The notes below the pieces were generated by a model. It saw only the letters and a program-made list of their open reading frames with translations, did not search any database and was not told where the DNA came from. A program made the translations under genes and the position numbers. From Sphingobium boeckii (GTDB taxonomy: Bacteria; Pseudomonadota; Alphaproteobacteria; Sphingomonadales; Sphingomonadaceae), in the NCBI RefSeq assembly GCF_014199215.1, contig NZ_JACIJC010000001.1, positions 62,001-126,000 on the forward strand: 64,000 nucleotides of DNA, in the 5' to 3' direction. The stretch's first letter is position 1. The number at the start of each line of letters is the position of its first letter. Shown in pieces: positions 8,375 through 17,466 of this stretch.

Positions 8375-9447
8375 TCGCGGGCGGCGGGCCGGCGGGATCA
8401 GCCGCTGCGATCCGCTTGGCCCATAATGGTGCAAGGCCGCTGCTGATCGAGCGGACGCGCGAGACGGGGGATGCGTTGTGCGGCGGATTTCTAAGCTGGC
8501 GCACGCTGCAAAGCCTGGAGCTGCTGGGGCTATCAGCGGATGCGCTGGGCGGCCATGCGGTCAGCCGCGTGCGTGTCTTTGCCGAAGGCCGTGCCACCGA
8601 GGCGCATTTACCAGCGCCGGCCATCGGGCTTTCACGGCGCAGGCTTGATTCCCTGATGCTCGCCGCCGCCGCACGCGCCGGTGCAGGGATAGAGCGCGGC
8701 ACCTCCATCAGCAGTGCCGCGGCGGGATCGGTGGCCTTGGCGGATGGCGCAGACATCGCGTGCGACAGTCTGTTTCTCGCCACCGGCAAGCATGATTGCC
8801 GGGGATTGCCCCGCCCGCGTCCTGCAACGGACGATCCCGCATTGGGCCTGCGGCTGCGCCTGCCCGCATCCCCCCAGCTCGCCAAACGCGTGGGCGACGC
8901 CATCGAACTGCATCTGTTCCGCGGCGGCTATGCCGGGCTGGTGCTGCAGGAGGATGGCAGCGGCAATCTGTGCCTGGCGGTGCGCAAATCGCTTTTGACC
9001 GAAAGCGGTGGCGATGCCTGGCATTTGCTGAAGACCCTGGCGTCCGCTTCGCCCGCCTTCGCCGGGCGCATGGCGTGTGCCGACTCTTCCGCCACCATCA
9101 ATGCGATCGGATCGGTGCCCTATGGCTGGCGCGCGACCGCCGGCGTGGCGGGTCTGTTCCGTCTGGGCGATCAGGCCGCGGTGATCCCCTCGCTGGCGGG
9201 GGAAGGGATGGGCATTGCCATCGCCAGCGGGATGCGTTCCGCCGATGCCTGGCTGAAGCAGGGGCCGGCGGCCGCGATCGCGTTTCAAAGGGATCTCGCA
9301 CGGCGCACCGCGGCACCCGTGCGGCTGGCGTCATGGCTTCGTAATGCCGCAGAAACGCGCTGGAGCCGCCGCATGGCCCCCGCGCTGATCGGGCATATGC
9401 CCCGGTTGCTGGCATGGGTGGCGCATCACACGCGGATCGAATCCTGA
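8353..9447 (+). CDS. FAD-dependent oxidoreductase of the polyketide operon
   Basis: A 364-residue flavoprotein of the geranylgeranyl-reductase / aromatic hydroxylase superfamily. It shows an N-terminal dinucleotide-binding motif LIAGGGPAGSAAAIRLA, the residues ETGDALCGGFLSW typical of the reductase-like branch, and a second FAD motif LGDQAAVIPSLAGEGMG. The ATG at 8353 lies 22 bases inside the methyltransferase gene. In Streptomyces, SrsC hydroxylates methylated resorcinols. This protein could act similarly or reduce a side chain; sequence alone does not decide. Confidence 0.78.
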   Translation: MRRTAALIAGGGPAGSAAAIRLAHNGARPLLIERTRETGDALCGGFLSWRTLQSLELLGLSADALGGHAVSRVRVFAEGRATEAHLPAPAIGLSRRRLDSLMLAAAARAGAGIERGTSISSAAAGSVALADGADIACDSLFLATGKHDCRGLPRPRPATDDPALGLRLRLPASPQLAKRVGDAIELHLFRGGYAGLVLQEDGSGNLCLAVRKSLLTESGGDAWHLLKTLASASPAFAGRMACADSSATINAIGSVPYGWRATAGVAGLFRLGDQAAVIPSLAGEGMGIAIASGMRSADAWLKQGPAAAIAFQRDLARRTAAPVRLASWLRNAAETRWSRRMAPALIGHMPRLLAWVAHHTRIES

Positions 9448-9560
9448 CATCCTGTCTCCAGTCCGCATCGCGATCGATCGTGCAGCGCATAAGGATGGTT
9501 GATGCTTTTTTGATGCAGCCGCTTGGCACCGCCACGGATTGCACGTAAATCCCAAAAAAC

Positions 9561-11663
9561 ATGGCCACCCGTCGTTCCAAACCCGAGATATCCCGTTTCA
9601 GGGTCGTGGCCACAAGGATCGCGAAAATCTCCTTCTTCGCTGGCCTTGCCGGTCTGATCGCGCTCGTCGTCGCGGTCCTGATCCAGATGCAGAGCCTGCC
9701 CAGCTTTTCGGAGCTGAAGCGCGATCCCAACGGCCAGATGATCCGCGTCCACGCCGCCGACGGCACGGTGATCGTTTCGCTCGGCCCCAGTTTCGGTCAG
9801 TGGCTGGCGTATGAGGATATCCCCCCGATCATGGTGGACGCCATGATCGCGGTGGAGGACCGGCGCTATCGCTATCACCCCGGTGTCGATCCTGTGGGCG
9901 TTCTGCGCGGCATCCGGGTGAGCTTCCAGAAAAGCGGCAGCGTGCGCGGCGTTTCCACCATCACACAGCAGCTTGCCCGCAATGTGTTCCTCACCAACAG
10001 CCGGAGCTGGACCCGCAAGTTCAAGGAAGGGATTCTCGCGCTCGCGATGGAGCGCAAATTCTCCAAGGACGAGATCCTGGAGTTGTATCTCAACAAGGTG
10101 TATTTCGGCGGCGGTGCCTATGGCATCGATGCGGCTTCGCGCCGCTTCTTCGGCCATGAAGCGCGCCAATTGAGCACAGCCGAGGCCGCGATCATCGCGG
10201 GCCTGGTCAAGGCACCTTCCAGTTATTCGCCCACGGCTGACGCCGAAGCCGCCATCCAGCGTGCGCAGGTGGTGCTCACCTTGATGCGCAAGCAGGGCGT
10301 GATCACCGCGGCGGAAGCCGAGCAGGCCGATCTGGCCAATGTGAAACTCGCGCCCGAACCCAATCAGAATAGCGTGCGTTATTTCACGGACTGGGCACTG
10401 CCGCAGCTCGAAACGCTGGTGGAGGAAACCGAACGCCCGCTGGACGTGTGGACGACGCTGGATCTGAACATGCAGCGCGCCGCTGATTTCGCGATCAAGG
10501 GCAATACGCCCGCAGGTACGCAGGGCGCTTTGGTGTCGCTGGATCGCGACGGCGCGGTGCGCGCCATGGTGGGCGGCACCGATTATGTATCCTCCATCTA
10601 TAACCGCTCGACCCAGGCCGTGCGCCAGCCGGGATCCGCATGGAAGCTGTTCGTCTATCTCGCCGCGCTCGAATCAGGCTATAAGCCGACCGATATGGTC
10701 GTGGACGAACCCGTGACCATCAACGGCTGGAGCCCGCGCAACAGTTCGGGCCGCAATGCGGGCGAAATGTCTGTACGGACGGCGTTTACTTATTCGGTCA
10801 ACACCGTGGCGGCCAAGCTCGGCTCGGACGTCGGCTTTGCCACCGTCGCTGATATGGCGCGCCGCTTCGGCATCACCACGCCGATCAATACGCTGCCATC
10901 CATGGTGCTCGGCACATCCGACGTGCGCCTGATCGACATGACGCGCGCCTATGCTGCGGTGTCGAACAAGGGCGTGGCGGTGATCCCTTATGGGATCACC
11001 AAGGTGACCACGGACAATAATGAACTGCTCTATGAGCATAAGGTGGATCAATCGCGGGTGCTGGTGGCCCCCTGGGTCGCCGCGCAAATGACCGATCTGC
11101 TTCAGACCGCGGTTGCCGCGGGCACGGGCAAGGCCGCGCAGATCGGGCGGCCCGTGGCCGGCAAGACCGGCACGACCAGCTCCAACAAGGATGGCTGGTT
11201 CATGGGCTTTTCCAGCGGCCTCACCACCGGCGTCTGGATGGGGCGCGACGATGCAAAGCGCGTCGGCGGGCTGCAGGGCGGCACCGCGCCCGCCCGTGCC
11301 TTTGCGCAATATATGAAGATCGCCGTCGCCAAGCGCCCGATCGAGAATTTCGAGACCGACGTCACGCTGCCCGAATGGCAGCTCGAACCCGATGAAGAAG
11401 CCTATTATGGCGGGCCGGATGACACGCAGTTCGTCGATGAAGATGGCAATCCCGTCGAACGACCCGGCACCGGCATCGGCCCGGATGATCCCTCATCGCT
11501 GCCGCAGGACGACGAGGTGGAAGCACCGCAGAAGCTGGATCAGCAATGGCTGGACGAAGTGCTGGGTCGCAATCCGCCCAAGCCACGCGAAACGCAACCG
11601 ACACAGCCGCGTGTAACCCCGCCCCAAGCGCAGCGGGCTCAGGAGCCCCGGCCCACCCAGTGA
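9561..11663 (+). CDS. Class A penicillin-binding protein, PBP1A family
   Basis: Bifunctional peptidoglycan synthase, 700 residues, anchored by one helix near residues 18-40. The glycosyltransferase domain has VEDRRYRYH with E99, and STITQQLARN. The transpeptidase domain has the serine nucleophile in SAWK (S359, K362), SVN at 412-414, and KTGT at 535-538. A Pro/Gln/Glu-rich tail of about 90 residues closes it. It is shorter than E. coli PBP1A (about 850 residues), so an inserted domain may be missing. The last 25 bases overlap the convergent YgjP-like gene. Confidence 0.93.
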   Translation: MATRRSKPEISRFRVVATRIAKISFFAGLAGLIALVVAVLIQMQSLPSFSELKRDPNGQMIRVHAADGTVIVSLGPSFGQWLAYEDIPPIMVDAMIAVEDRRYRYHPGVDPVGVLRGIRVSFQKSGSVRGVSTITQQLARNVFLTNSRSWTRKFKEGILALAMERKFSKDEILELYLNKVYFGGGAYGIDAASRRFFGHEARQLSTAEAAIIAGLVKAPSSYSPTADAEAAIQRAQVVLTLMRKQGVITAAEAEQADLANVKLAPEPNQNSVRYFTDWALPQLETLVEETERPLDVWTTLDLNMQRAADFAIKGNTPAGTQGALVSLDRDGAVRAMVGGTDYVSSIYNRSTQAVRQPGSAWKLFVYLAALESGYKPTDMVVDEPVTINGWSPRNSSGRNAGEMSVRTAFTYSVNTVAAKLGSDVGFATVADMARRFGITTPINTLPSMVLGTSDVRLIDMTRAYAAVSNKGVAVIPYGITKVTTDNNELLYEHKVDQSRVLVAPWVAAQMTDLLQTAVAAGTGKAAQIGRPVAGKTGTTSSNKDGWFMGFSSGLTTGVWMGRDDAKRVGGLQGGTAPARAFAQYMKIAVAKRPIENFETDVTLPEWQLEPDEEAYYGGPDDTQFVDEDGNPVERPGTGIGPDDPSSLPQDDEVEAPQKLDQQWLDEVLGRNPPKPRETQPTQPRVTPPQAQRAQEPRPTQ

Positions 11664-12382
11664 AGCGCGCTGCCTTCGCGTCGCAGCCAGGCGCGGGCGA
11701 TAGCGGGATCGCTGCCCAGCAATTTTCTGGCCAGCGCATGAAAGGCCGGGCTGTGATCCATATGAACCCGATGCGCCACTTCGTGCGCCACGGTTGATCG
11801 CCGCACAAATGCGGGTGCCATGATCAGCCGCCAGCTATAGCGGATATCGCCATCCGCACTGCAACTGCCCCAGCGTGCGCGCGGATCCGCGATCGACACG
11901 CGCGCCACGCTGACTCCGGCCGACACGGCAATTTCCCGGGTCTCGCGCTCCAGCGTCTCGCGCGCCTGCCGTTTGAGCCAGGTCTGTACGCGCGACGAAA
12001 TCGATTCGGATGGCCCGCCGAACACCAGCCGGCCGGGTTCGTGACGCACCGTGCGGGTGAGCGCGGGTTGCCAGTCGATCAACAGTGGTTCGCCTTCGAA
12101 AGGCACGCTGCCGCCCGGCAGGATAGGACGCTCCTCGGGCAGCTTGGCAAGCGCTGCGTCGATCCAGCCGCGATGCGCCTCGGCCCAATCCAGCGCCGGC
12201 CGCAGGCTGGCGCGTTGGGGCAAAGAGAGAATTACCGCGCCATCGCGCGGATCGACGCTCAGCCGCATCCGCCGCGCCTGTGGATTGCGGCGAATCTGGA
12301 GCGGGCGTTCCTGTCCGCCTGCGCCGAAGATCAGATCAGAGCGGTCGGTCGACAATGTGATTTTCCAGATCGCCGGCTTCAT
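11639..12382 (-). CDS. YgjP-like zinc metallopeptidase family protein (DUF45/M48-type)
   Basis: A 247-residue cytosolic protein of the YgjP/DUF45 family. It has [12 protein letters not shown] and SLPQRAS blocks, the conserved [21 protein letters not shown] segment, and the zinc site HEVAH followed by a downstream MDHSPAFH. Family members are predicted metal-dependent hydrolases of unknown substrate. The ATG at 12382 lies 47 bases inside the YcgN gene, making this the last gene of a three-gene overlapping operon. The 3' end overlaps the opposing PBP gene by 25 bases. Confidence 0.85.
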   Translation of the reverse strand: MKPAIWKITLSTDRSDLIFGAGGQERPLQIRRNPQARRMRLSVDPRDGAVILSLPQRASLRPALDWAEAHRGWIDAALAKLPEERPILPGGSVPFEGEPLLIDWQPALTRTVRHEPGRLVFGGPSESISSRVQTWLKRQARETLERETREIAVSAGVSVARVSIADPRARWGSCSADGDIRYSWRLIMAPAFVRRSTVAHEVAHRVHMDHSPAFHALARKLLGSDPAIARAWLRREGSALHWVGRGS

Positions 12383-12779
12383 CTTCGGAAACGGTCCATC
12401 CCCGCACGGACATGCCCGCCTCGTGAATGGTCTCCCGGTCTCCGCTCACCAGATGGTGCCATTGGGGCAAAGGATATCCTTCGTCGATCAGGCGGTAGGA
12501 ACAGCTATCGGGCAACCAGTCGATATCGCGCAACTTCGCGGGCGTGAGGCGGACGCATTCGGGCACATAGGCCTTGCGGTTCTTGTAATCGCTGCACTGT
12601 GCGCTGTGGCGATTGAGCAGGCGGCAGGCGACATTGGTGGCGTGAAGCTCACCTGTCTCCTCATCCTCCAGCTTGTGGATGCAGCATTTTCCGCATCCGT
12701 CGCACAGGCTTTCCCATTCGGCACGGCTCATTTCAGTGAGCGTCTTGGCCTCCCAGAACGGTTTGTTCAGCGCACCCAT
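12336..12779 (-). CDS. YcgN family cysteine-cluster protein (UPF0260)
   Basis: A 147-residue protein of the YcgN/UPF0260 family. The cluster [11 protein letters not shown] near residues 26-36 and the later cysteines of [20 protein letters not shown] and DSCSYR suggest a bound metal centre. Function is unknown. The start at ATG 12779 is chosen because conservation begins at [12 protein letters not shown]; it overlaps the SCO1 gene end by 13 bases. A much longer frame upstream on this strand is a shadow of the SCO1 gene. Confidence 0.88.
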   Translation of the reverse strand: MGALNKPFWEAKTLTEMSRAEWESLCDGCGKCCIHKLEDEETGELHATNVACRLLNRHSAQCSDYKNRKAYVPECVRLTPAKLRDIDWLPDSCSYRLIDEGYPLPQWHHLVSGDRETIHEAGMSVRGWTVSEDEAGDLENHIVDRPL

Positions 12780-13390
12780 TTGGCCAGCTCGTCCGCAATG
12801 AGTTGCGGCTTCCCGTCCTGGGTCAGCAACGCCACCGGCTCGCCCGTCGGCCCCATCAGATAGGCCTGTCGCGTATGATTGACGAGATAGGCCTTGGGGT
12901 CCGCCGAATCCTGCTTCTGGAAAAGGACGATATAGGCCGAAGCCACCTGCCTGATCGCGTCGAGACTCCCCGTGAGTCCCATCAGGCGGGGATGGAAATT
13001 GGCCGTGAATTCCTTCAGAACCTGCGGCGTATCGCGCTCGGGATCGACCGTGATGAACAGCGGCTGCACCTTGGCGGCGGCTTCCGGATTCATCTTTTCG
13101 AACAGCTTGAACCCGGCCATCAGATTCTGGACGTCGACCGGGCACACGTCCGGGCAGAAGGTATATCCGAAATAGAGGATGCGATATTTGCCGGCAAAAT
13201 CGGTATCGCGCACGGTCTTGCCATCCTGGCTGATCAGTGTGAACGGTCCGCCAATACGCGCACCGGCCAAAGGCGGCTCGCCCGGATCGGATGCGGCATT
13301 GCCGGCGGGGTTGCACGCGGCCAAAGCCAGCGCGCCGAACAGCGCCAACAGGCGCAGGATACGGAAATCGTTCATGGTGCGGCCAGCCAT
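12767..13390 (-). CDS. SCO1/SenC family copper-binding lipoprotein
   Basis: Membrane-anchored thioredoxin-like copper chaperone that helps assemble the CuA centre of cytochrome c oxidase. It has a lipobox (ALAAC), the copper ligands FCPDVCP, and the conserved downstream histidine in LVNHTRQAY. Length, 207 residues, is normal. ATG 13390 or ATG 13375 (MNDFRIL) could start it; the second gives the cleaner signal peptide and neither has an obvious ribosome site. It heads the operon with YcgN and YgjP-like genes. Confidence 0.92.
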   Translation of the reverse strand: MAGRTMNDFRILRLLALFGALALAACNPAGNAASDPGEPPLAGARIGGPFTLISQDGKTVRDTDFAGKYRILYFGYTFCPDVCPVDVQNLMAGFKLFEKMNPEAAAKVQPLFITVDPERDTPQVLKEFTANFHPRLMGLTGSLDAIRQVASAYIVLFQKQDSADPKAYLVNHTRQAYLMGPTGEPVALLTQDGKPQLIADELAKWVR

Positions 13391-13437
13391 GCTTTGCTAT
13401 GCGCTGGAACGCAAGCCAACAGGGATATCACGCTTAC

Positions 13438-14070
13438 ATGGTTTCACGTCTTTCGCTCCGCCATTTTGTCATGCTCTGCGGGCTCTCGCTCGCTTTGGTG
13501 GTGCCGATCGCAGCCCCAGCGCAGATCGGATCTGATAGCTATCAGTTTATCGAAGCGATCAAGAAAGTGGCCAAGGGCGATGATGGCGAACCCGCCAAAA
13601 AGGCTCAGGATTTCGTCAATGAACCGGGTTCGACGCTGATCAACACGCGGGAGCGCAGCACCAATCGCACCGCGCTGCATTATATGGCGGAATCGAACCG
13701 GCTGGATTGGGCTGGCTATCTTCTGGGACGCGGCGCAAAAACGGATTTCAAGGACAAGGACGGCAATACGCCCTTGATGCTCGCCACGTTGCGGCGCGGC
13801 TATGAAACCGCCGAACTGCTGCTGAAAGTGGGCGCGCGGGTGGACGAATCCAATAACAATGGCGAAACACCGCTGATCGCTGCAGTGCACGCCAGCGATG
13901 TGCGGCTCATGCGCATGTTGCTGGACAAGGGCGCCAATGCCGATCGCCCGGATACCTCTTCGGGCTATAGCGCGCGCGAACAGGCCGCCCGCAACACGCG
14001 CGCGCCACAATTGCTCCGCGCGATCGAAGAGAATGACAAGAAACCCAAAAAGGCGAAGATGGGGCCGTGA
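13438..14070 (+). CDS. Exported ankyrin-repeat protein
   Basis: A 210-residue protein with a signal peptide (SLRHFVMLCGLSLALVVPI to APAQ) followed by about four ankyrin repeats from residue 75: TALHYMAESNRLDWAGYLL, NTPLMLATLRRGYETAELLL, ETPLIAAVHASDVRLMRMLL and a degenerate last one. It ends in a lysine-rich tail. Likely periplasmic protein-binding role; no partner is indicated. Start chosen at ATG 13438, where the signal peptide begins. It is divergent from the SCO1 gene. Confidence 0.85.
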   Translation: MVSRLSLRHFVMLCGLSLALVVPIAAPAQIGSDSYQFIEAIKKVAKGDDGEPAKKAQDFVNEPGSTLINTRERSTNRTALHYMAESNRLDWAGYLLGRGAKTDFKDKDGNTPLMLATLRRGYETAELLLKVGARVDESNNNGETPLIAAVHASDVRLMRMLLDKGANADRPDTSSGYSAREQAARNTRAPQLLRAIEENDKKPKKAKMGP

Positions 14071-14079
14071 GCCCGGCGA

Positions 14080-14565
14080 TCAAAGGCCTTCGGGCATCGT
14101 CAGTTCTGAATCCATCAAATTCATGACCCGCCCCGCGGCGCGCCGGGCGAAGCGGAGCGTTTCCGATTTGCGGCGGGCAGGCGAGAGTGGCACGAACGGC
14201 GCGGCGCGCAGGATCGCACCATCATAGCGATCCGCCACGATCACCCCGGTGCGTTCGGGCAGGAAAAATGCGCCGTCGAGCGGTGACGCATCAAATCCCG
14301 GCGGGAGCGCCCAGAAGAAGCGATCGCAATAATCCAGATAATCCGGCCATTTCATATCCCCGAGAAGATCGCCGCGCGCGACCTTGACCTCGACGATCGT
14401 CACGCGCCCCGTGGCGTCCAGCGCCATGATATCGGCACGACGGCCATTGCCGAGTGGCACTTCACAGAGAGCCGCCATGCCATGCGCCAGAAACAGGCGC
14501 GATACGCCACGGCACACGTCAGCGGCGCAGGCAAAACTCGCGATTCGGGGGGCGTTGGCGGTCAT
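14080..14565 (-). CDS. mmcB: MmcB family DNA repair protein
   Basis: A 161-residue member of the alphaproteobacterial MmcB family; in Caulobacter mmcB is SOS-induced and linked to mitomycin C resistance. The protein has a restriction-endonuclease-like core: EVPLGNGRRADIMALD, then IVEVKVARGDLLGDMKW, in which D, E and K could form a PD-(D/E)xK site. Start taken at ATG 14565; a GTG directly before it (14568) is an alternative. It converges with the ankyrin gene. Confidence 0.85.
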   Translation of the reverse strand: MTANAPRIASFACAADVCRGVSRLFLAHGMAALCEVPLGNGRRADIMALDATGRVTIVEVKVARGDLLGDMKWPDYLDYCDRFFWALPPGFDASPLDGAFFLPERTGVIVADRYDGAILRAAPFVPLSPARRKSETLRFARRAAGRVMNLMDSELTMPEGL

Positions 14566-14595
14566 CACCGCTCATCATAGAACAATGAGGGAACA

Positions 14596-14634
14596 AAAGG
14601 AAAGGGGCGCAGCACCTGCGCGCTCCGCCCCTCC
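14596..14634 (-). terminator. Probable terminator after the SleB-type hydrolase
   Basis: On the minus strand GGGGCG / CGCCCC pairs around an inner GCGCAG-GTG-CTGCGC hairpin, followed by a T-rich TTTCCTTTT. It lies just past the hydrolase stop codon and before mmcB. Confidence 0.5.
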
Positions 14635-14654
14635 CGAATTCCCTGCAAGTGCCC

Positions 14655-15296
14655 TCAACGATAGAAGACGTGATTGCCCACCGTGGCGACGCGCTTCAGT
14701 CTCCAGCCCGGCGAAACGCGCGTGGCATGGAAGAATAGCGCCTTGGGGGCGGCGCTCTGCCAATCATCGTCCATCGCAACCCTCGCGACGGCGACAGCCT
14801 CGCGCCAATCGATGCTGGTACGGTTGATCGCCGGCATCCGGCCGCCACGCACGAAGCTGAACTGGCTCGGTTGATAGACCACGCCGCAGATCGATGAAGG
14901 AAACCGGCCGGATTCGGCACGGTTGATGACGACATCGGCCACGGCATGTTGGCCTTCCAGCGATTCGTTGCGCGATTCGAAATAGACGGCACCCGCGAGG
15001 CATTCTTCCTCGGCGCTCAGCGGCGCTTCGATATCCTCGGCGGCGACCAGCGCGCGGAGGGAAGACAAAACGGGCTCGGCCTCAACCGCATTCGACACCG
15101 GCTCGACAGCAATGGCTGGAACCTGGGCAGGGGCGGGGGCGCTATCGACCTTGAGTGTCTCTGCGCTCATGGGGGCCACTGATGTAGCGCCCGAAGCGAA
15201 AGATGGTGCGGCCTCTATAGCAGCGGCAAAAACGCAAAATGACACAGCCGCGAGGCTCGCGGCGCGTAACTTGGGACTCATTGATAATTCTGGCAT
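14655..15296 (-). CDS. SleB-type cell wall hydrolase (Hydrolase_2 family)
   Basis: Predicted peptidoglycan-cleaving enzyme. A signal peptide (MSPKLRAASLAAVSFCVF to SFAS) is followed by a low-complexity Ala/Pro/Glu region and a C-terminal catalytic domain with LAGAVYFESRNESLEGQ, the ADVVINR block and GVVYQPSQFSFV, all typical of the SleB/CwlJ fold. The glutamate in YFESR is the likely catalytic residue. Starts at ATG 15317, 15296 or 15281 are all in frame; 15281 gives the cleanest signal peptide. It may lack spore function here and act in wall turnover. Confidence 0.85.
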   Translation of the reverse strand: MPELSMSPKLRAASLAAVSFCVFAAAIEAAPSFASGATSVAPMSAETLKVDSAPAPAQVPAIAVEPVSNAVEAEPVLSSLRALVAAEDIEAPLSAEEECLAGAVYFESRNESLEGQHAVADVVINRAESGRFPSSICGVVYQPSQFSFVRGGRMPAINRTSIDWREAVAVARVAMDDDWQSAAPKALFFHATRVSPGWRLKRVATVGNHVFYR

Positions 15297-15447
15297 TGCG
15301 GTGGACCGGCCGAACACAGGATGCCCAATACTCTGGCATCCCTGGCTTGTCCCCCGACTGCGTTACCGGCCGTGCTTCATGAGATGCAACCGGTCTGACG
15401 CGTTGGTGATGCAAGCCCTTTGTTATGCGAGCGCAATGGAGTCAAGC

Positions 15448-15783
15448 TTAACAAATCGTTTCAGCGGCGAACCGTTCTGCCTCTGCGATATCCAGTTCGA
15501 TCACCCAGAGATCGGGATCCCGCCCCCGGCGGCGATCAATATAGTCCTGAATTTCAGATTGGTTATCAATATCTTGGGGACCACATTGGATCAGTTCCCA
15601 GCCGCCATTCATGGCAGGAGCGCGCTCTACCAGCTTGTGAATCCGTCCCTTTTCGGAACAGGCGATGACGATGGCACCTGCTGTTCGATCACCCTTGGCC
15701 AGCACCATGGCATGGCCACCGCCGCTTTCGGTTCGCCGGATCAGCGCGCCCACCAGCATGTCGCTGGACAGCCGCGGCTGCAT
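15448..15783 (-). CDS. DUF1491 family protein
   Basis: A 111-residue protein of the alphaproteobacterial DUF1491 family, unknown function. It has the opening RLSSDMLVGALIRR, a central GDRTAGAIVIAC and the C-terminal block YIDRRRGRDPDLWVIELD. No signal peptide or helix. The ATG overlaps the stop codon of the thioesterase gene (TGATG), so translation is coupled. Confidence 0.8.
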   Translation of the reverse strand: MQPRLSSDMLVGALIRRTESGGGHAMVLAKGDRTAGAIVIACSEKGRIHKLVERAPAMNGGWELIQCGPQDIDNQSEIQDYIDRRRGRDPDLWVIELDIAEAERFAAETIC

Positions 15784-16283
15784 CAAACCGCGCCTTTTTG
15801 CGCGTTCATCACCTCGGCATAGCCAGGCAGGGACGCCAGCGGGATGCGGGATCGCATGAACGTGCCGGTGCCGCGCGCGGCTTCTTCGCCATCGGCGTCG
15901 ATCAGCCGCGCATCGGCGACATAGACCCGGCGCTTCCCGCTGATCCAGCGCCCCTCGGCGATGATCGGCCCGCGCTTGATCGGCCGCGTGAACAGCAGAT
16001 TGAATGCGGTCGTCAGCAGGAAATGATCGGAAACCAGGCTGTTGGCGGCGTAAAAGGCGGCATCGTCGAGCATCTTGAAATAACTTGTGCCATGGACCGC
16101 GCCAGCGGCGTGATGCACGCTTTCATCCACATCGAAGCGGATGCGCGCAAAGCCGGCTTCGGTAATCGAAAGCTCGGACGGGAAAAGTCGATTGATCGGC
16201 GCGGTACGATAGAGCGATTCCAAGGCCCGGAAATGCGCCTCTTCCCCCGAGACTGGTCCCGCAGCCGCCGCTTCAGGCGGCAT
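15783..16283 (-). CDS. PaaI-like hotdog-fold thioesterase
   Basis: A 166-residue acyl-CoA thioesterase-type protein with a single hotdog domain. The characteristic turn is HHAAGAVHGTSYFKMLDDAAFYAAN, in which the H-x-A-x-G and downstream D line up with the PaaI active site, and the sheet continues through RPIKRGPIIAEGRW. The start at ATG 16283 overlaps the ptsN stop by 11 bases. Substrate is unknown. Confidence 0.8.
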   Translation of the reverse strand: MPPEAAAAGPVSGEEAHFRALESLYRTAPINRLFPSELSITEAGFARIRFDVDESVHHAAGAVHGTSYFKMLDDAAFYAANSLVSDHFLLTTAFNLLFTRPIKRGPIIAEGRWISGKRRVYVADARLIDADGEEAARGTGTFMRSRIPLASLPGYAEVMNAQKGAV

Positions 16284-16740
16284 CGCGGTTTTCGACCGAG
16301 ACGAGCAACGCATAAAGCGCGTCATCCGAACCCGCGCCGCGCAATTTGGCCAGATAGGGACGATCGCGAAGTGCGCGGCTCACCTTCGCCAGCGCCTTCA
16401 GATGCTCCGCACCCGCATCGGGCGGCGACAGGAGCATGAAGACGATATCGACGGGCATATCGTCGATCGCCTGGAAATCGATGGGCTGATCAAGGCGCGC
16501 GAAAACACCCACGACCTTGTTCAACCCCTCGATCTTGCCATGCGGGATGGCGACGCCGCCGCCAAATCCCGTCGAGCCCAGGCGCTCGCGCTCCTGGAGA
16601 CGTTCGATCACCAGCTTTGAATCGATTCCGCCATGTTTTTCCGCAAGTTGCGCGATCTGCTGAAAAAGCGCTTTCTTGCTTGTCACAGGCAGCCCGGCAA
16701 CCACCGTACCGGGCTGTAGAATCTCACTGAAATCCGTCAT
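16273..16740 (-). CDS. ptsN: PTS IIA-like nitrogen regulatory protein PtsN
   Basis: EIIA-Ntr, a 155-residue phosphoacceptor of the nitrogen-related phosphotransferase system. The phosphorylatable histidine is in GVAIPHGKIEGL, and the flanking LQERERLGSTGFGGG block is diagnostic. It follows hpf at 77 bases, the standard hpf-ptsN pairing. The rpoN gene that often precedes this pair is not present; dnaQ is there instead. Confidence 0.95.
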   Translation of the reverse strand: MTDFSEILQPGTVVAGLPVTSKKALFQQIAQLAEKHGGIDSKLVIERLQERERLGSTGFGGGVAIPHGKIEGLNKVVGVFARLDQPIDFQAIDDMPVDIVFMLLSPPDAGAEHLKALAKVSRALRDRPYLAKLRGAGSDDALYALLVSVENRDAA

Positions 16741-16817
16741 GTCATACCCGATTCAGCGGAAACCTTGCTTCCGCCAAAACCCCAAAAAAAGTTCGTAATT
16801 GGCTTATACTCAGCCAC

Positions 16818-17411
16818 TTAGCCGGTCGCGCGCTGCGGTTCCACCCAGCCAATCGTGCCGTCGCCGCGGCGGTAAACCATATTATGCGCCCCAGTGCCAC
16901 TGTTTTTGAAAAGCAGCGCGTTGGTGTTGCGCAAATCGAGCATCATCACGGCGTCCGAAACGCTCGCTTCGGGCACATCGACACGAGTTTCGGCGATGAT
17001 AGGGGGGTTGTCCGCGGGTTCTTCTTCTTCGTCGACGGAAACGAACACGGTATAGCCCGCATCGCCGTTGAAGCTTTGCAGTTCGGCATTGGCAGCGGCC
17101 TGCTGGGCGGTGTGATGATCCTTCAGCCGGCGCTTGTAGCGGCGCAACTGCGTTTCGATCCGTTCGGCGGCAGCATCGAATGCGGGATGCGCATCCTGGC
17201 CCTGACCCGTGCCCTTCAGGACCACGCCCTGCATCACATGGGCGACGATATCGCAGCGAAAACCGTGATCATGCGGGCCTTTGCCCATGGTGACCTGCGC
17301 GGAAAGCGTGCGGGAGAAATATTTGTCCGCGATGCCATTCAGACGTTCCTCGACATGCGCCTTGAGAGCCTCGCCGGTATCGACCTGATGACCTGAAACA
17401 CGGATATCCAT
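16818..17411 (-). CDS. hpf: Long-form ribosome hibernation promoting factor (HPF)
   Basis: A 197-residue protein that dimerises and inactivates 70S ribosomes in stationary phase. An N-terminal HPF/YfiA domain (MDIRVSGHQVDTGEALK, KGPHDHGFRCDIV, PAFDAAAERIETQLRRYKRR) is joined through an acidic linker to the long-form C-terminal dimerisation domain (DAVMMLDLRNTNALLFKNS, then RRGDGTIGWVEP). The start has GGAG 8 bases upstream. A CG-rich hairpin (about 17439-17456) lies between it and dnaQ, and a small GCGGAA/TTCCGC hairpin lies between it and ptsN. Confidence 0.95.
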   Translation of the reverse strand: MDIRVSGHQVDTGEALKAHVEERLNGIADKYFSRTLSAQVTMGKGPHDHGFRCDIVAHVMQGVVLKGTGQGQDAHPAFDAAAERIETQLRRYKRRLKDHHTAQQAAANAELQSFNGDAGYTVFVSVDEEEEPADNPPIIAETRVDVPEASVSDAVMMLDLRNTNALLFKNSGTGAHNMVYRRGDGTIGWVEPQRATG

Positions 17412-17466
17412 AATGTTTTCTCCATTCTGACTGCGGCGCGCGCGAGACTGCGCGCGACCATGACGA

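Noticed and set aside
12336-13316. 326-codon minus-strand frame extending upstream of YcgN
   Set aside because: The upstream part lies across the SCO1 gene in another frame; family similarity begins only at ATG 12779.
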